Shown: positions 40,655 to 50,938, counted from the stretch's first letter. The stretch is DNA of 64,000 bases from Limnobaculum allomyrinae (GCF_016649425.1 NZ_JADRCR010000003.1:1-64000); one strand, 5' to 3'. A program made the numbers and translations. The notes: a model not told the origin generated them from the sequence alone.

Positions 40655-41089
40655 CTAAACCTGAAGGCTGAAAGTGACTGGCCCATCATTCACTAACGAT
40701 ACCTGCATATCTGCGGCGAAAATACCGGTTTCAGTAGTGATAATTCGGCGACAGCAGTCTGAGAAGTAGTTATATAGCCGTTCAGCATCCTGTGGAGTCG
40801 CGCCACGAGAGAAACTGGGCCGCATGCCCTTCTGGGTATCAGCCACCAGCGTAAACTGAGAAACGACCAATACGCTACCACCAGCCTGTTGTACGTTAAG
40901 GTTCATTTTGCCCTGATCGTCACTGAAAATACGATAGCCTAATACTCGTTCGCACAGACGTTCCGCTTTTTCATTGGTATCGTCTTTTTCTACACCCAGT
41001 AATATCAGCAGCCCTTTATTTATTGCGCCGACCACCTCACCGCCGACCACCACATCAGCACGAGTTACCCGTTGAATTAATGCCATCAT
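40655..41089 (-). CDS. dtd: D-aminoacyl-tRNA deacylase
   Basis: 144 residues. Hydrolyses D-amino acids (and glycine from tRNA-Ala) wrongly attached to tRNA. The catalytic-site signatures [15 protein letters not shown] and, near the end, [11 protein letters not shown] (the Gly-Pro cis motif region) are intact. The start overlaps the yihY stop by 4 nt (ATGA), so it is translationally coupled. MMALIQRV aligns with E. coli MIALIQRV, supporting the first Met. Confidence 0.96.
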   Translation of the reverse strand: MMALIQRVTRADVVVGGEVVGAINKGLLILLGVEKDDTNEKAERLCERVLGYRIFSDDQGKMNLNVQQAGGSVLVVSQFTLVADTQKGMRPSFSRGATPQDAERLYNYFSDCCRRIITTETGIFAADMQVSLVNDGPVTFSLQV

Positions 41090-41985
41090 TGCTCTGTTGT
41101 TCCTGAATCATTATTAGTGTTGTTATTGGCTTCATAATCTTCACGCAGCTTGCGATATACCCCTAGCGTAACTGTCACTTCTGCACCAAAAAGTACAATA
41201 CACCAACTAAGGTATACCCAAACAAATAAAATCGGAATCACGGCCAGCACGCCATAGATCAACTGGTAGGCAGGGAACATGGTGACATACATACCAAACC
41301 CTTTCTTCCCCAGTTCAAACAGTAGTGCGGCTACCAGTGCACCAATGCCAGCATCTCTGGTAGGAACCCGTTCCGTTGGCACAATGCAATACAGTATCCA
41401 GAATGAAACAAAAGAGAGGATCAGCGGAAAAATTCGCAATATCCGATCGACGATGCTACCCATATCACCATCATGAAACCAGCTCAGGGAAAGGAAGTAA
41501 GAACTGATCGCCATACTCGCCCCTGCCATTAACGGCCCGAGGGTGAGAACCATCCAGTACACAGCGAAAGAATAGATCATCGGCCGTTGACGTTCACTGT
41601 GCCAAATTGCATTGAGTGCCGTATCTACCGAGCCAATCAATAGCAGTGAGGTGACAATCAATCCACAGATACCAATTGCCGTCATTTTATTAGAGTTAGC
41701 CACAAACCGTTCCAGATAGGCCTGAATTGTCTCACTGGCGGCAGGAACAAAGTTATTAAACACAAAGGCTTTAAGCTGAATACTCACTTCAGCAAACATC
41801 GGAAACAGGGCAAACAGAGAAAACACCACAGTAATCAGTGGTACCAGAGACAACAGGGAAACATAGGCTAAATTACCTGCCATCATTTGCAGGCGATCTT
41901 CATTGGCCCTGGCCCAAAGCAGTTGCGCATAAGCAACTATTGGTTTAATTCTCTTTGGACCCCGGACATGGGATAGATGTGACAT
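41086..41985 (-). CDS. yihY: YihY/BrkB-family inner-membrane protein
   Basis: 299 residues with about six membrane helices (for example [60 protein letters not shown]). The GAxLAYxxLLSLVPL-type start and LYxxxPxxRVPxRDA region ([20 protein letters not shown]) are family signatures. Once proposed as RNase BN, a label now dropped; biochemical role unknown. The C-terminus is polar and Asn-rich. Overlaps dtd by 4 nt; yihX lies 122 nt upstream. Confidence 0.92.
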   Translation of the reverse strand: MSHLSHVRGPKRIKPIVAYAQLLWARANEDRLQMMAGNLAYVSLLSLVPLITVVFSLFALFPMFAEVSIQLKAFVFNNFVPAASETIQAYLERFVANSNKMTAIGICGLIVTSLLLIGSVDTALNAIWHSERQRPMIYSFAVYWMVLTLGPLMAGASMAISSYFLSLSWFHDGDMGSIVDRILRIFPLILSFVSFWILYCIVPTERVPTRDAGIGALVAALLFELGKKGFGMYVTMFPAYQLIYGVLAVIPILFVWVYLSWCIVLFGAEVTVTLGVYRKLREDYEANNNTNNDSGTTEQ

Positions 41986-42107
41986 AAGATACTCGCTTTC
42001 TATCGAATCGCCTTTTCCTTTAAGATAGTCGGATAATGACGATACAGGCCAGCTTACTTCACCAATAAGGTAAAGAAACTGACCCGTTTAGCATTCAAGA
42101 TATTAAC

Positions 42108-42701
42108 TTAATTTGTGCCAAAATATTCCGGGATAACTGTCTTATCAACCACATGCACGGTATTAATTCCCAGCGCTTCGGCAGCAATAATATTATCGTA
42201 GTTATCATCAAAGAAAATCGCATGCTGAGGAGCAACGCCTTCCTGTTGTAAAACATGACGATAAATATCAACCTCAGGTTTACGCATGCCTAATTCCTGA
42301 GATAAATAGACACGATCGGCAGATTCACTCACCTTCGGGTACTGTTCCGGCCAATAGCGGCAATGCAACGCGTTGGTGTTCGATAAAACGACCACCCGAT
42401 TACCCTCTTTACGCAGGCGACGCATAATCTCCAGCACTTCATCACGCTGACCGATAAAGATAGCTTGCCAACCCGCTTCAAACTGTTCGAAGCTTAGCGT
42501 TAGTCCCATCTCTTCGCACAATTGTGATGCAAACTCTTCATCACTGATTTCACCACGTTCGTGCAACTCAAACGGTTTACCCATAGTAAAACGCTCGCTT
42601 AAGGTGGCTAAAGGCACACCGCTTAAGTTACTCCAAACTCCCAGTACGCGTTTAAAGTCTATATCGACAATCACATTCCCTAAATCAAAGATATACAACA
42701 T
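42108..42701 (-). CDS. yihX: HAD phosphatase YihX (alpha-glucose-1-phosphatase type)
   Basis: 197 residues. HAD motif I is MLYIFDLGNVIVDID (nucleophile Asp6), motif II VVLSNTNALH, the motif III lysine is in GMRKPEVDIY and motif IV is IFFDDNYDNI. E. coli YihX dephosphorylates alpha-glucose 1-phosphate. ATG 42701 aligns with the E. coli start and has AGGTG 7 nt upstream; the frame extends to 42716 but that start is unlikely. Note that alpha-glucose 1-phosphate would also be the product of YcjM in the ycj operon. Confidence 0.94.
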   Translation of the reverse strand: MLYIFDLGNVIVDIDFKRVLGVWSNLSGVPLATLSERFTMGKPFELHERGEISDEEFASQLCEEMGLTLSFEQFEAGWQAIFIGQRDEVLEIMRRLRKEGNRVVVLSNTNALHCRYWPEQYPKVSESADRVYLSQELGMRKPEVDIYRHVLQQEGVAPQHAIFFDDNYDNIIAAEALGINTVHVVDKTVIPEYFGTN

Positions 42702-43047
42702 GATGTGCACCTGCATGATTTGATGGTTTGTCCCAATACTACGCTACCACAGTTATCCCTAACTGAGCATGACAATGTCAGTAAAATCTAAATAAAAATC
42801 AGTAATCTTTCTATTTATATTAGTTGGTTAGTCAGACAAGAGTAAATCATCCGGATTAATTATTTAGCGATAATAATTAATGCATATTGGCTCGTTAGGA
42901 TATAATTAATACTCGCTCCATGGGGTGACTCAAGATAGGTTAATTTGAGTGCAATACAGGCACCACACGGACAAATTAAGGATGATTAGGGTATAACTCC
43001 GCACTGGTTTATACCCACGGTTTCATATAATTCAGGAGTAACAGGTA
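42702..43047. other. AT-rich intergenic region between yihX and the yidB-like gene
   Basis: Holds the two divergent promoters. A consensus-like TATAAT lies at about 42901. In the leader of the plus-strand gene GGGTATAA (42989-42996) pairs with TTATACCC (43009-43016), ~30 nt before the start codon. No gene seen. Confidence 0.5.
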
Positions 43048-43452
43048 ATGGGTTTGTTAGATCAATTAGGCGGTATGCTGGGCGGTAACAGCAGTAACAA
43101 TAGCGGTTCCGTTGATTACATGGCAATTCTTCAGTGGGTTGAACAGCAAGGCGGCATTTCCGGCCTGTTAGACAAATTCCGTCAGGGCGGCCTGTCTGAA
43201 GTGGTTCAGTCATGGATCGGTACTGGGGCTAACCTGCCAATCTCCGGACAGCAAGTTCAGGATATTATCAGCAAGGTCGCTTTGCAGCAGTTATCCTCTA
43301 AGTTAGGTATGGGCAGTCAGGAAACTTCCGGCATTATTGCTCAATTCTTACCGGATATTGTTGATAAACTGTCGCCAAAAGGCGAGGTACCCGCTAACCC
43401 TGACTTAATGTCTCTGGGTATGAGCCTGCTGAAAAGCAAACTATTCGGTTAA
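43048..43452 (+). CDS. yidB: YidB-like DUF937 protein
   Basis: 134 residues. It starts MGLLDQLGGMLGG and shares the layout of E. coli YidB (132 residues): VDYMAILQWVEQQGGISGLL, the helical LSSKLGMGSQETSGIIAQFL and SPKGEVPANPDLMSLGM near the end. Small alpha-helical, probably cytoplasmic protein of unknown function. AGGAG lies 7-8 nt before the ATG. Single gene, convergent with typA. Confidence 0.85.
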   Translation: MGLLDQLGGMLGGNSSNNSGSVDYMAILQWVEQQGGISGLLDKFRQGGLSEVVQSWIGTGANLPISGQQVQDIISKVALQQLSSKLGMGSQETSGIIAQFLPDIVDKLSPKGEVPANPDLMSLGMSLLKSKLFG

Positions 43453-43610
43453 TTCAACTGAATCATCGTTGCGGTATAGGTTTATACTTGCCGCAACGAA
43501 ATCCTTCCTTCGCTACATCACCTCTATTCCTCCCAAAAATCATAATATCACTGCGTATACCTGAATCTGTTTGGTGAAAGAGTGGTGATTGCTGTTCGCG
43601 AAAAAAAATT

Positions 43611-43641
43611 AAAAAAAGAAAAGGGCAATAAATATTGCCCC
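43611..43641 (-). terminator. Rho-independent terminator of typA
   Basis: On the minus strand GGGGCAATA-TT-TATTGCCC is followed by TTTTCTTTTTTT. A second, similar hairpin (GGCAAT...ATTGCC, 43659-43674) lies between it and the typA stop. Confidence 0.88.
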
Positions 43642-43707
43642 TTCAGATTTAATACTTCGGGCAATATTCATTGCCGCTATTTGAACAACCGATAATCAGG
43701 TAACTAA

Positions 43708-45534
43708 TCAGTCTTCTTTCGGGCCACGGTTAGCACGTTTACGGTCGTTTTCAGTCAGATGACGTTTACGAATACGTATAGAAGTCGGTGTTACTTCAAC
43801 CAGTTCATCATCATCGATGAATTCCAGAGCTTGCTCCAGAGACATCTTCACAGGAGGAACTAAAATTGTTGCTTCATCAGTACCTGACGCACGCATGTTG
43901 GTCAGTTTTTTACCGGTTAAGCAGTTCACTGTCAGGTCGTTAGAACGTGAGTGAATACCGATGATTTGGCCTTCATACACTTCTGCGCCATGACCCAGGA
44001 ATAACTTACCGCGATCCTGCAGGCTGAACAGTGCGAACGCGACTGCTTTACCCTGACCGTTAGAGATCAGTACACCGTTCTGGCGCTGACCGATTTCACC
44101 CGGACGCACATCATCATAATGACTGAAGGTTGAGTACAGTAAACCGGTACCTGAAGTCATGGTCATGAATTCAGTACGGAAGCCAATCAGGCCACGAGCC
44201 GGAATCAGATAATCCAGACGAATACGACCTTTGCCGTCCGGAACCATATTCTTCACATCGCCCTTACGCTCACCCATGGCTTGCATGACTGAACCCTGAT
44301 GCTGTTCTTCAATATCCAGCGTCACGTTTTCGAACGGCTCTTGTTTACGACCATCAATTACCTTGTTGATAACTTTAGGACGAGAAACAGCAATTTCGAA
44401 ACCTTCACGACGCATATTTTCGATCAGAACTGACAGGTGAAGTTCACCACGGCCTGATACGCGGAATGCATCAGCATCTTCAGTTTCTTCAACGCGCAGT
44501 GCAACGTTGTGCACCAACTCTTTGTTTAAGCGGTCGAGGATTTGACGTGAAGTCACGTACTTACCTTCTTTACCACAGAACGGAGAGGTGTTTACACAGA
44601 AGTACATGGTAACGGTTGGTTCATCAACGGACAGTGCTGGTAAAGCTTCTACGCTTTGAACATCACAAACGGTATCAGAAATATTCAGTTCACCCAGACC
44701 GGTGATAGCAATAATATCGCCCGCTTCAGCAACTTGCGATTCGATACGTTCCAGACCCATATGGCCCAGTACTTTACCGATTTTACCATTGCGAGTTTTA
44801 CCTTCACTGTCAATAACAGTGACTTGCTGGTTAGGTTTAACCTTACCGCGCTTGATACGACCGATGCCAATAACGCCAACATAGTTGTTGTAGTCTAATT
44901 GGGAAATTTGCATCTGGAACGAACCGTCACTATCGACGTCCGGTGGAGCAACGTGTTTAACGATGGCTTCAAACAGGGGATCCATGTTGTCCGTCATTTC
45001 GTTATGGTCGTTACCCGCGATACCCATTAATGCAGAAGCATAAATAATCGGGAAATCGAGCTGTTCGTCGGTGGCGTCAAGGTTAACGAACAGGTCAAAC
45101 ACCTGATCAACAACCCAGTCAGGACGCGCGCCAGGACGGTCAACTTTGTTAATTACCACGATAGGTTTCAGACCGTTAGCAAATGCTTTTTTGGTCACGA
45201 AACGCGTTTGCGGCATTGGGCCGTCCATTGCATCAACAACCAGCAACACCGAGTCAACCATTGACATTACGCGCTCTACTTCGCCACCGAAGTCGGCGTG
45301 TCCCGGAGTATCAACGATATTGATGCGATAACCGTTCCAGGTAATGGCGGTGTTTTTAGCCAGAATGGTGATCCCACGTTCTTTTTCGAGGTCACCGGAG
45401 TCCATAACGCGCTCGGTAGCTTCGTTACGTTGTTCCCCTAAAGTTCCTGACATTTGTAGTAGCTTATCAACCAGGGTCGTTTTACCGTGGTCTACATGCG
45501 CGATAATAGCGATGTTACGTAGATTCTCAATCAC
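43708..45534 (-). CDS. typA: Translational GTPase TypA/BipA
   Basis: 608 residues (E. coli 607). GTPase motifs: G1 AHVDHGKTT (residues ~12-20), G2/G3 [10 protein letters not shown] and [16 protein letters not shown]4 [11 protein letters not shown]. Domains II, III, V and a specific C-terminal domain follow. An EF-G-like ribosome-binding GTPase needed for ribosome assembly and growth at low temperature. Divergent from glnA as in E. coli. Confidence 0.97.
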   Translation of the reverse strand: MIENLRNIAIIAHVDHGKTTLVDKLLQMSGTLGEQRNEATERVMDSGDLEKERGITILAKNTAITWNGYRINIVDTPGHADFGGEVERVMSMVDSVLLVVDAMDGPMPQTRFVTKKAFANGLKPIVVINKVDRPGARPDWVVDQVFDLFVNLDATDEQLDFPIIYASALMGIAGNDHNEMTDNMDPLFEAIVKHVAPPDVDSDGSFQMQISQLDYNNYVGVIGIGRIKRGKVKPNQQVTVIDSEGKTRNGKIGKVLGHMGLERIESQVAEAGDIIAITGLGELNISDTVCDVQSVEALPALSVDEPTVTMYFCVNTSPFCGKEGKYVTSRQILDRLNKELVHNVALRVEETEDADAFRVSGRGELHLSVLIENMRREGFEIAVSRPKVINKVIDGRKQEPFENVTLDIEEQHQGSVMQAMGERKGDVKNMVPDGKGRIRLDYLIPARGLIGFRTEFMTMTSGTGLLYSTFSHYDDVRPGEIGQRQNGVLISNGQGKAVAFALFSLQDRGKLFLGHGAEVYEGQIIGIHSRSNDLTVNCLTGKKLTNMRASGTDEATILVPPVKMSLEQALEFIDDDELVEVTPTSIRIRKRHLTENDRKRANRGPKED

Positions 45535-45684
45535 AGATTTGCCTCAGGCATTAGAAATAGCGCGTTATTGTACACACTTTAGACGAACTACTAAACAAGA
45601 TCACAAAGATCTGTCAAAAACAACCAACGGCTGGACAGTTTGTGATCTCATTCACGGTAGAAAATGTCTATATAAAAAGCGATT

Positions 45685-45732
45685 TGCACCAAATTAAGTC
45701 ATGAGTCATGGTCAATGCACTAATTTAGTGCA
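45685..45732. promoter_or_regulatory. NtrC binding sites upstream of glnA
   Basis: TGCAC-TAATTTA-GTGCA (45716-45732) is a perfect NtrC-type palindrome (GCAC-N7-GTGC). A half-matching site TTGCACCAAATTA (45685-45697) lies 31 bp upstream and another half site TTGGTGCAA is at 45737-45745. The main centre (45724) is about 120 bp before the sigma-54 start, in the usual enhancer range. Confidence 0.85.
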
Positions 45733-45816
45733 TTATTTGGTGCAAAAAATTGTTTTTCGTTCATACTCAGAAGTCATAGCCGCTACAGACTGCTATTTAA
45801 TCGACCGGAATAAAAA

Positions 45817-45834
45817 CTGGCACGATTATAGCAT
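45817..45834 (+). promoter_or_regulatory. Sigma-54 promoter of glnA
   Basis: TGGCAC-GATTA-TAGCA: GG at 45819-45820 and GC at 45831-45832 with exactly 10 bases between, the -24/-12 spacing. It predicts a start near 45844, 56 nt before the glnA ATG. Confidence 0.9.
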
Positions 45835-45899
45835 AACTTTAGCCCATGGCACCGATGCCAAATTATGACTCGATAATAACAGCCAGCGGGAGAACACCA

Positions 45900-47309
45900 A
45901 TGTCCACAGAACATGTTTTGACGATGCTTAATGAGCACGAAGTGAAGTTTGTCGATTTGCGTTTTACCGATACTAAAGGTAAAGAGCAACATATTACTAT
46001 CCCGGCTCATCAGGTTGATGCAGACTTTTTCGAAGACGGAAAAATGTTCGATGGCTCATCCATTGGCGGCTGGAAAGGTATCAACGAATCTGACATGGTA
46101 TTAATGCCAGATCCAAGCACTGCACTTATCGACCCATTCTTTGACGACACAACGCTGATTATTCGCTGTGACGTTCTTGAGCCAGGCACCATGCAAGGCT
46201 ACGAGCGTGACCCGCGTTCCATCTCTAAACGTGCTGAAGATTTCCTGCGTTCTTCCGGTATTGCCGACACCGTACTGTTCGGGCCAGAACCTGAGTTCTT
46301 CCTGTTTGATGATATTCGTTTCGGCAACTCTATTGCCGGTGCTTATTATCATATCGATGATATCGAAGCGGCGTGGAATACCGGCACCAAATACGAAGGT
46401 GGCAACAAAGGCCATCGTCCTATGGTTAAAGGTGGTTACTTCCCGGTTCCACCGGTTGATTCATCACAAGATCTGCGCTCTGCCATGTGTCTGACCATGG
46501 AAGAGATGGGTCTGGTAGTTGAAGCTCACCACCACGAAGTCGCAACCGCTGGTCAGAACGAAGTGGCTACCCGCTTCAATACCATGACCAAAAAAGCTGA
46601 CGAAACCCAAATCTACAAATACGTGGTGCATAACGTTGCTCACGCGTTTGGTAAAACAGCCACCTTTATGCCTAAGCCATTAGTGGGCGATAACGGTTCA
46701 GGTATGCACTGCCATATGTCACTGGCTAAAAACGGCACTAACCTGTTTGCCGGCGACAAATACGGCGGCCTGTCTGAAATGGCGCTGTACTATATCGGTG
46801 GTGTTATCAAACATGCTAAAGCGATTAACGCACTGGCGAACCCAACCACCAACTCTTATAAGCGTCTGGTTCCAGGATTCGAAGCACCGGTTATGCTGGC
46901 TTACTCAGCGCGTAACCGTTCTGCATCAATCCGTATTCCAGTCGTTGCCAGCCCGAAAGCGCGCCGCATTGAAGTGCGTTTCCCGGATCCTGCGGCTAAC
47001 CCATATCTGGCATTTGCTGCGCTGCTGATGGCCGGTCTTGACGGTATCATCAACAAGATCCATCCGGGTGAAGCCATGGATAAGAACCTGTATGACTTAC
47101 CAGCAGAAGAAGCGAAAAACATTCCTACCGTTGCAGGCTCTCTGGAAGAAGCCCTGAACGCGCTGGATGCTGACCGTGAATTCTTAACCCGTGGCGGTGT
47201 GTTCACTAACGATGCTATCGACGCTTATATCGAGCTGAAGCAAGAAGAGATGAACCGCGTACGTATGGCTCCGCATCCACTGGAGTTTGAACTGTACTAC
47301 AGTGTGTAA
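45900..47309 (+). CDS. glnA: Glutamine synthetase, type I
   Basis: 469 residues. Makes glutamine from glutamate, ammonia and ATP; dodecamer in the cytoplasm. Landmarks: [13 protein letters not shown] near residue 50, [11 protein letters not shown] (metal Glu), [11 protein letters not shown] (catalytic-site His), NRSASIRIP and the adenylylation site Tyr398 in [10 protein letters not shown]. Regulation by GlnE adenylylation and by NtrC is therefore expected. ATG 45900 (MSTEHVLTM) follows GGGAG and aligns with E. coli; an upstream in-frame ATG at 45846 lies at the transcription start and is rejected. Confidence 0.98.
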   Translation: MSTEHVLTMLNEHEVKFVDLRFTDTKGKEQHITIPAHQVDADFFEDGKMFDGSSIGGWKGINESDMVLMPDPSTALIDPFFDDTTLIIRCDVLEPGTMQGYERDPRSISKRAEDFLRSSGIADTVLFGPEPEFFLFDDIRFGNSIAGAYYHIDDIEAAWNTGTKYEGGNKGHRPMVKGGYFPVPPVDSSQDLRSAMCLTMEEMGLVVEAHHHEVATAGQNEVATRFNTMTKKADETQIYKYVVHNVAHAFGKTATFMPKPLVGDNGSGMHCHMSLAKNGTNLFAGDKYGGLSEMALYYIGGVIKHAKAINALANPTTNSYKRLVPGFEAPVMLAYSARNRSASIRIPVVASPKARRIEVRFPDPAANPYLAFAALLMAGLDGIINKIHPGEAMDKNLYDLPAEEAKNIPTVAGSLEEALNALDADREFLTRGGVFTNDAIDAYIELKQEEMNRVRMAPHPLEFELYYSV

Positions 47310-47349
47310 TAGCGAAGTATCATATCGCTGTTATCTACGTTAGGGTTTG

Positions 47350-47374
47350 AGCCCATCATTTGATGGGCTTTTTT
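47350..47374 (+). terminator. Terminator after glnA
   Basis: AGCCCATCA-TT-TGATGGGCT followed by TTTTT, in the glnA-glnL gap. It lets glnA be made in excess over glnLG. In E. coli the glnA 3' UTR with this terminator is the source of the GlnZ small RNA; an equivalent here (about 47310-47374) is possible but not shown. Confidence 0.92.
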
Positions 47375-47429
47375 CACCTGACCACATTGCGGGGCTTTTT
47401 TGAAGGTTTAATACAGCTTATCAAATGAT

Positions 47430-47444
47430 GCCCCAATTTAGTGC
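47430..47444. promoter_or_regulatory. Candidate NtrC site at the glnL start
   Basis: GCCC-CAATTTA-GTGC matches GCAC-N7-GTGC with one mismatch and abuts the glnL ribosome-binding site (AAGGAG). It is placed to repress a local glnL promoter, as NtrC does in E. coli. Confidence 0.65.
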
Positions 47445-47457
47445 AAAGGAGCCACTA

Positions 47458-48507
47458 ATGGAAAACCCAGCGCTGCCGGATACCGAGCAAATTCTTAACT
47501 CACAGATCACCTGTGTATTAATTCTGGATTTTTCATTAGCCATTCAATACGCCAACCCTGCTGCTCAGCAGTTGCTGGTGCAAAGTTCCCGTAAGCTGTT
47601 TGGTACCCCACTACCCAATCTGGTCGATTATCTTTCATTAGATGTTGATCTGATGTGGTCAAGCCTGCGCGAAGGCCAGGGGTTTACCGATAACGAAGTG
47701 ACTATGGTGGTGGACAGCCATCTCCATGTACTGACCCTCAGCGCCCAACTTCTGGCAGATGAGCATATTCTGATGGAACTGTCGGCGCTGGATAATCACC
47801 GACGTCTGAGTCAGGAACAATTGCAGCACTCACAACAAACCGCAGCAAGAGAGCTGGTACGTGGATTGGCTCATGAGATTAAAAATCCATTAGGGGGACT
47901 TCGCGGGGCGGCTCAACTGCTGGCGAAAGCCTTACCCGACCCTGCACTGGTAGAATATACCAAAGTTATCATTGAACAGGCTGACAGGCTGCGTAACCTG
48001 GTAGACAGGTTGCTTGGGCCACAGCATCCGGGTCAACGGGTAGTACAGAATATTCATCAGGTCTCCGAACGAGTGTATCAGTTACTGGTACTGGAAAAGC
48101 CGGATAATGTCGCTATCGTTCGCGATTATGACCCAAGTATGCCGGAACTAATCCACGACCCGGAACAAATTGAACAAGTGCTGTTAAATATCGCCAGAAA
48201 CGCCATGCAGGCGCTGGGGCAATCCGGTGGTTCCATTACCTTAAGAACCCGCACGGCCTCACAAATGACGCTGCACGGCATTCGCTATCGCTTATGTGCC
48301 CGAATTGATATTGAAGATAACGGCCCCGGTATTCCGCCACAGTTACAAGATACTATCTTCTACCCGATGGTTAGCGGACGTGAAGGCGGCACCGGCCTTG
48401 GTTTATCCATTGCCCGTAGTCTGATTGATCAACATCGGGGAAAAATTGAGTTTAACAGTTGGCCAGGCCACACCGAATTTTCGGTGTTCCTGCCCATTCG
48501 TCAGTGA
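47458..48507 (+). CDS. glnL: Nitrogen sensor histidine kinase/phosphatase NtrB
   Basis: 349 residues. An N-terminal PAS domain (~10-115), then the phosphoacceptor His139 in [20 protein letters not shown], then the ATPase domain with N box [11 protein letters not shown]1 [12 protein letters not shown] and G2 [13 protein letters not shown]. No membrane segment: cytoplasmic, controlled by PII (GlnB). It phosphorylates or dephosphorylates NtrC. ATG 47458 has AAGGAG 8 nt upstream; the ATG at 47425 is rejected. Eight nt before glnG. Confidence 0.97.
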   Translation: MENPALPDTEQILNSQITCVLILDFSLAIQYANPAAQQLLVQSSRKLFGTPLPNLVDYLSLDVDLMWSSLREGQGFTDNEVTMVVDSHLHVLTLSAQLLADEHILMELSALDNHRRLSQEQLQHSQQTAARELVRGLAHEIKNPLGGLRGAAQLLAKALPDPALVEYTKVIIEQADRLRNLVDRLLGPQHPGQRVVQNIHQVSERVYQLLVLEKPDNVAIVRDYDPSMPELIHDPEQIEQVLLNIARNAMQALGQSGGSITLRTRTASQMTLHGIRYRLCARIDIEDNGPGIPPQLQDTIFYPMVSGREGGTGLGLSIARSLIDQHRGKIEFNSWPGHTEFSVFLPIRQ

Positions 48508-48515
48508 GGGTTACT

Positions 48516-49940
48516 ATGAGTCAAGGTACAGCCTGGATTGTTGATGATGACAGCGCCATTCGCTGGGTATTGGAGCGGGCACTAACCGGCGCCAATATGC
48601 AGTGCACCAGCTTTGATTCTGCTGACGAAGTTCTGATTGCGCTGGAAAAGCGAGCACCGGATGTATTGATATCTGATATCCGCATGCCGGGTATTGATGG
48701 GCTGGCATTGCTGCAAACCATCAAACAAAAGCACCCTTTGCTACCGGTTATTATTATGACGGCGCATTCTGATTTGGATGCGGCTGTCAGCGCCTATCAG
48801 TTTGGCGCCTTCGACTATTTGCCTAAGCCTTTTGATATTGATGAAGCCGTTGCGCTAACCGAGCGGGCAATCAGCCACTACCGGGAGACTCGCCAGCCGG
48901 AACGGGAAATTCAAAACAGCCGTCCCACCACTGATATTATTGGTGAAGCCCCTGCCATGCAGGACGTATACCGTATTATTGGTCGTCTTTCTTTGTCATC
49001 TATTAGTGTTTTGATCAACGGTGAGTCCGGTACGGGTAAAGAGTTGGTGGCTCATGCTTTGCATCGCCATAGCCCTCGCGCCAACGGTAAATTTATCGCT
49101 CTGAATATGGCAGCAATTCCTAAGGATCTGATTGAATCAGAGCTGTTCGGTCATGAGAAAGGCGCATTTACCGGTGCTGGTCAGGTTCGTCAGGGGCGAT
49201 TTGAGCAAGCCGATGGTGGTACCTTATTTTTAGATGAAATTGGTGATATGCCGCTGGAAGTTCAAACTCGTCTGTTACGAGTTCTGGCTGACGGACAGTT
49301 TTACCGCGTAGGCGGCTATGAACCTATCAAAGTCGATGTACGCATTATTGCCGCGACCCACCAGAATCTGGAACTGTTAGTCAAAGAACATAAATTCCGC
49401 GAAGATTTGTTCCATCGCCTTAATGTTATCCGCATCCATTTGCCTCCATTACGTGAGCGCAGAGAAGATATCCCACGTCTGGCACGCCATTTCCTGCTGA
49501 TTACTGCACAGGAGCTGGGGGTTGAGGCCAAAATTCTACATCCGGATACCGAACTGGCCCTGAGCCAAATGACCTGGTCAGGTAACGTTCGTCAGTTGGA
49601 AAATACCTGTCGCTGGTTAACGGTAATGGCCGCTGGCAAAGAGGTATTGCCGCAGGACTTGCCGGAAGAGTTGTTTGTTTATGATGAGCAGGCCCCGGAA
49701 TCCCACGCCTCCGCCGCCACATTCGATGGCCACTGGACAGTAGTATTGGAAAAATGGGCCGAGCAAGCCCTCTCTTCCGGCAAAGAAGATCTGTTGTCCG
49801 AGGCGTTGCCCGATATGGAACGCGTGTTGTTATCAGTTGCTTTGCGCCATACTCACGGGCATAAACAAGAAGCGGCTCAGCTACTTGGCTGGGGCAGAAA
49901 TACTCTAACGCGTAAACTGAAAGAACTGGATATTGAATAA
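48516..49940 (+). CDS. glnG: Nitrogen response regulator NtrC
   Basis: 474 residues. Receiver domain with phosphoacceptor Asp54 (LISDIRMPGIDG). Sigma-54 AAA+ domain with Walker A GESGTGKELVAHAL, the sigma-54 contact loop GAFTGAG and Walker B GGTLFLDEIGD. The C-terminal Fis-like helix-turn-helix is QEAAQLLGWGRNTLTRKLKE. It activates glnA and other nitrogen genes when phosphorylated. ATG 48516 follows GAGGG; the frame extends upstream into glnL but that start is not credible. Confidence 0.97.
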   Translation: MSQGTAWIVDDDSAIRWVLERALTGANMQCTSFDSADEVLIALEKRAPDVLISDIRMPGIDGLALLQTIKQKHPLLPVIIMTAHSDLDAAVSAYQFGAFDYLPKPFDIDEAVALTERAISHYRETRQPEREIQNSRPTTDIIGEAPAMQDVYRIIGRLSLSSISVLINGESGTGKELVAHALHRHSPRANGKFIALNMAAIPKDLIESELFGHEKGAFTGAGQVRQGRFEQADGGTLFLDEIGDMPLEVQTRLLRVLADGQFYRVGGYEPIKVDVRIIAATHQNLELLVKEHKFREDLFHRLNVIRIHLPPLRERREDIPRLARHFLLITAQELGVEAKILHPDTELALSQMTWSGNVRQLENTCRWLTVMAAGKEVLPQDLPEELFVYDEQAPESHASAATFDGHWTVVLEKWAEQALSSGKEDLLSEALPDMERVLLSVALRHTHGHKQEAAQLLGWGRNTLTRKLKELDIE

Positions 49941-49951
49941 CCGGTTCTGAC

Positions 49952-49982
49952 CGGCATGGATGCCGGATTAAAAAGTTTTTTT
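49952..49982 (+). terminator. Terminator of the glnALG operon
   Basis: CCGGCATGGATGCCGG forms a perfect hairpin 11 nt after the glnG stop, followed by ATTAAAAAG and a T run. Confidence 0.7.
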
Positions 49983-50147
49983 AATGTAATCCAGTCCGCA
50001 TTTTTTCCGTCAAATTCTGATATTCTTGGCGCAAATCATCAAACCTACACTTCAGATACTTCTGGTGAAAATTTGTACTTTACAGATTTCATCACCTGCG
50101 TATTATGACGACAATATTATTTCTCCAGGTCAGTACGGAGCAGGATC

Positions 50148-50270
50148 ATGCTGGAAAACTTAGCTAATTTATTTAACTTCAGCACCGAAGTCGGTGCAAT
50201 GACAGGGCAGTCACCTCAAACCGCTTTTGCAGCTATCTTGTGCGTGATTATGTTTGTTCTATTCTCCTGA
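50148..50270 (+). CDS. yshB: Small membrane protein YshB
   Basis: 40 residues: MLENLANLFNFSTEVGAM followed by QTAFAAILCVIMFVLFS. The pattern MLE..NL, SPQTAFAAILC and the final LFS match E. coli YshB (36 residues), which also lies directly downstream of glnG. GGAG and AGGA precede the ATG (50137-50145). One C-terminal membrane helix. Function in E. coli is not established (linked to intracellular Salmonella survival in some work). Too short for default gene callers. Confidence 0.85.
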   Translation: MLENLANLFNFSTEVGAMTGQSPQTAFAAILCVIMFVLFS

Positions 50271-50321
50271 TTTCCTCTTGTTTCACTGGAGGATAAACAG
50301 GATTAACAGAAGATAAAAATA

Positions 50322-50756
50322 ATGGGAAAGGTCAACGGAACATGCCTGTGCGGCAGCGTAAAATTTGAAGTTTCTCTGGAAGATTATCAGGTATCTGCCT
50401 GCCAGTGCTCAATGTGTCGTCGCTGGGCTGGAGGAATTTTCCTCTCTCTTGATGTCAAAAACTCTCTTGTTATTCGAGACCCGTCAGGTTTAAAACACTA
50501 TAAATCCTCAGACTGGGGGCAGCGCGGTTTTTGTGAACACTGCGGAACCTCTCTGTTCTGGCAAACCGCAGACGGTGAGCAGACCTATGTGACTTACTCT
50601 TCTCTGGAACTGAGTGAATCGGAACTGGATAAGCTAAAACTGACCGCCGAGATCTTTGTTGATAACCAACCGAAGTTTTATTGTTTTGGGAATAAGACGA
50701 AGAGGTTAACGGGGGAGGACGTGATGAAACTCCTGCAAGAGAATAAAGAAATTTAG
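50322..50756 (+). CDS. GFA-family zinc enzyme (glutathione-dependent formaldehyde-activating type)
   Basis: 144 residues. Two zinc sites can be read: GTCLCGSVKF with ACQCSMCRRW, and GFCEHCGTSLFW, the Cys pattern of the GFA/CENP-V fold. The family name comes from an enzyme joining formaldehyde and glutathione, but most members are uncharacterised. Single gene placed between yshB and hemN, absent there in E. coli. Its stop is followed by a structured repeat. Confidence 0.88.
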   Translation: MGKVNGTCLCGSVKFEVSLEDYQVSACQCSMCRRWAGGIFLSLDVKNSLVIRDPSGLKHYKSSDWGQRGFCEHCGTSLFWQTADGEQTYVTYSSLELSESELDKLKLTAEIFVDNQPKFYCFGNKTKRLTGEDVMKLLQENKEI

Positions 50757-50816
50757 TTTTACGTCCTCAGTGCTTACTACATGGTGTTATCTCTTGACCT
50801 TTTATTGAGCACTGGA

Positions 50817-50938
50817 ATTCAGCCGACAACTGAGAGAGGGTAGCACGCCAAACATGGATGTTTGGCGAGGCACTGCTTCGCCGGGAGCGAATCAGTGCAG
50901 GGGCGTTCGCTTAACGCCCCTGCTCGGCCACTTACCCT
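50817..50938. repeat. Multi-hairpin (cloverleaf-like) intergenic repeat, copy 2
   Basis: The head is ATTCAGCCGACAACTGAGAG. Outer arms AGGGTA (50837-50842) and TACCCT (50933-50938) close three perfect or near-perfect hairpins: CGCCAAACAT/ATGTTTGGCG (50846-50867); CACTG-C-TTCGC with GCGAA-T-CAGTG (50871-50897); and GCAGGGGCGTT/AACGCCCCTGC (50897-50923). The head matches copy 1 (24958) apart from a short insertion, while the hairpin sequences differ. Confidence 0.75.

Noticed and set aside
45846-45899. Upstream in-frame start for glnA adding 18 residues
   Set aside because: It falls at the predicted sigma-54 transcription start and has no ribosome-binding site; MSTEHVLTM at 45900 aligns with known GlnA.
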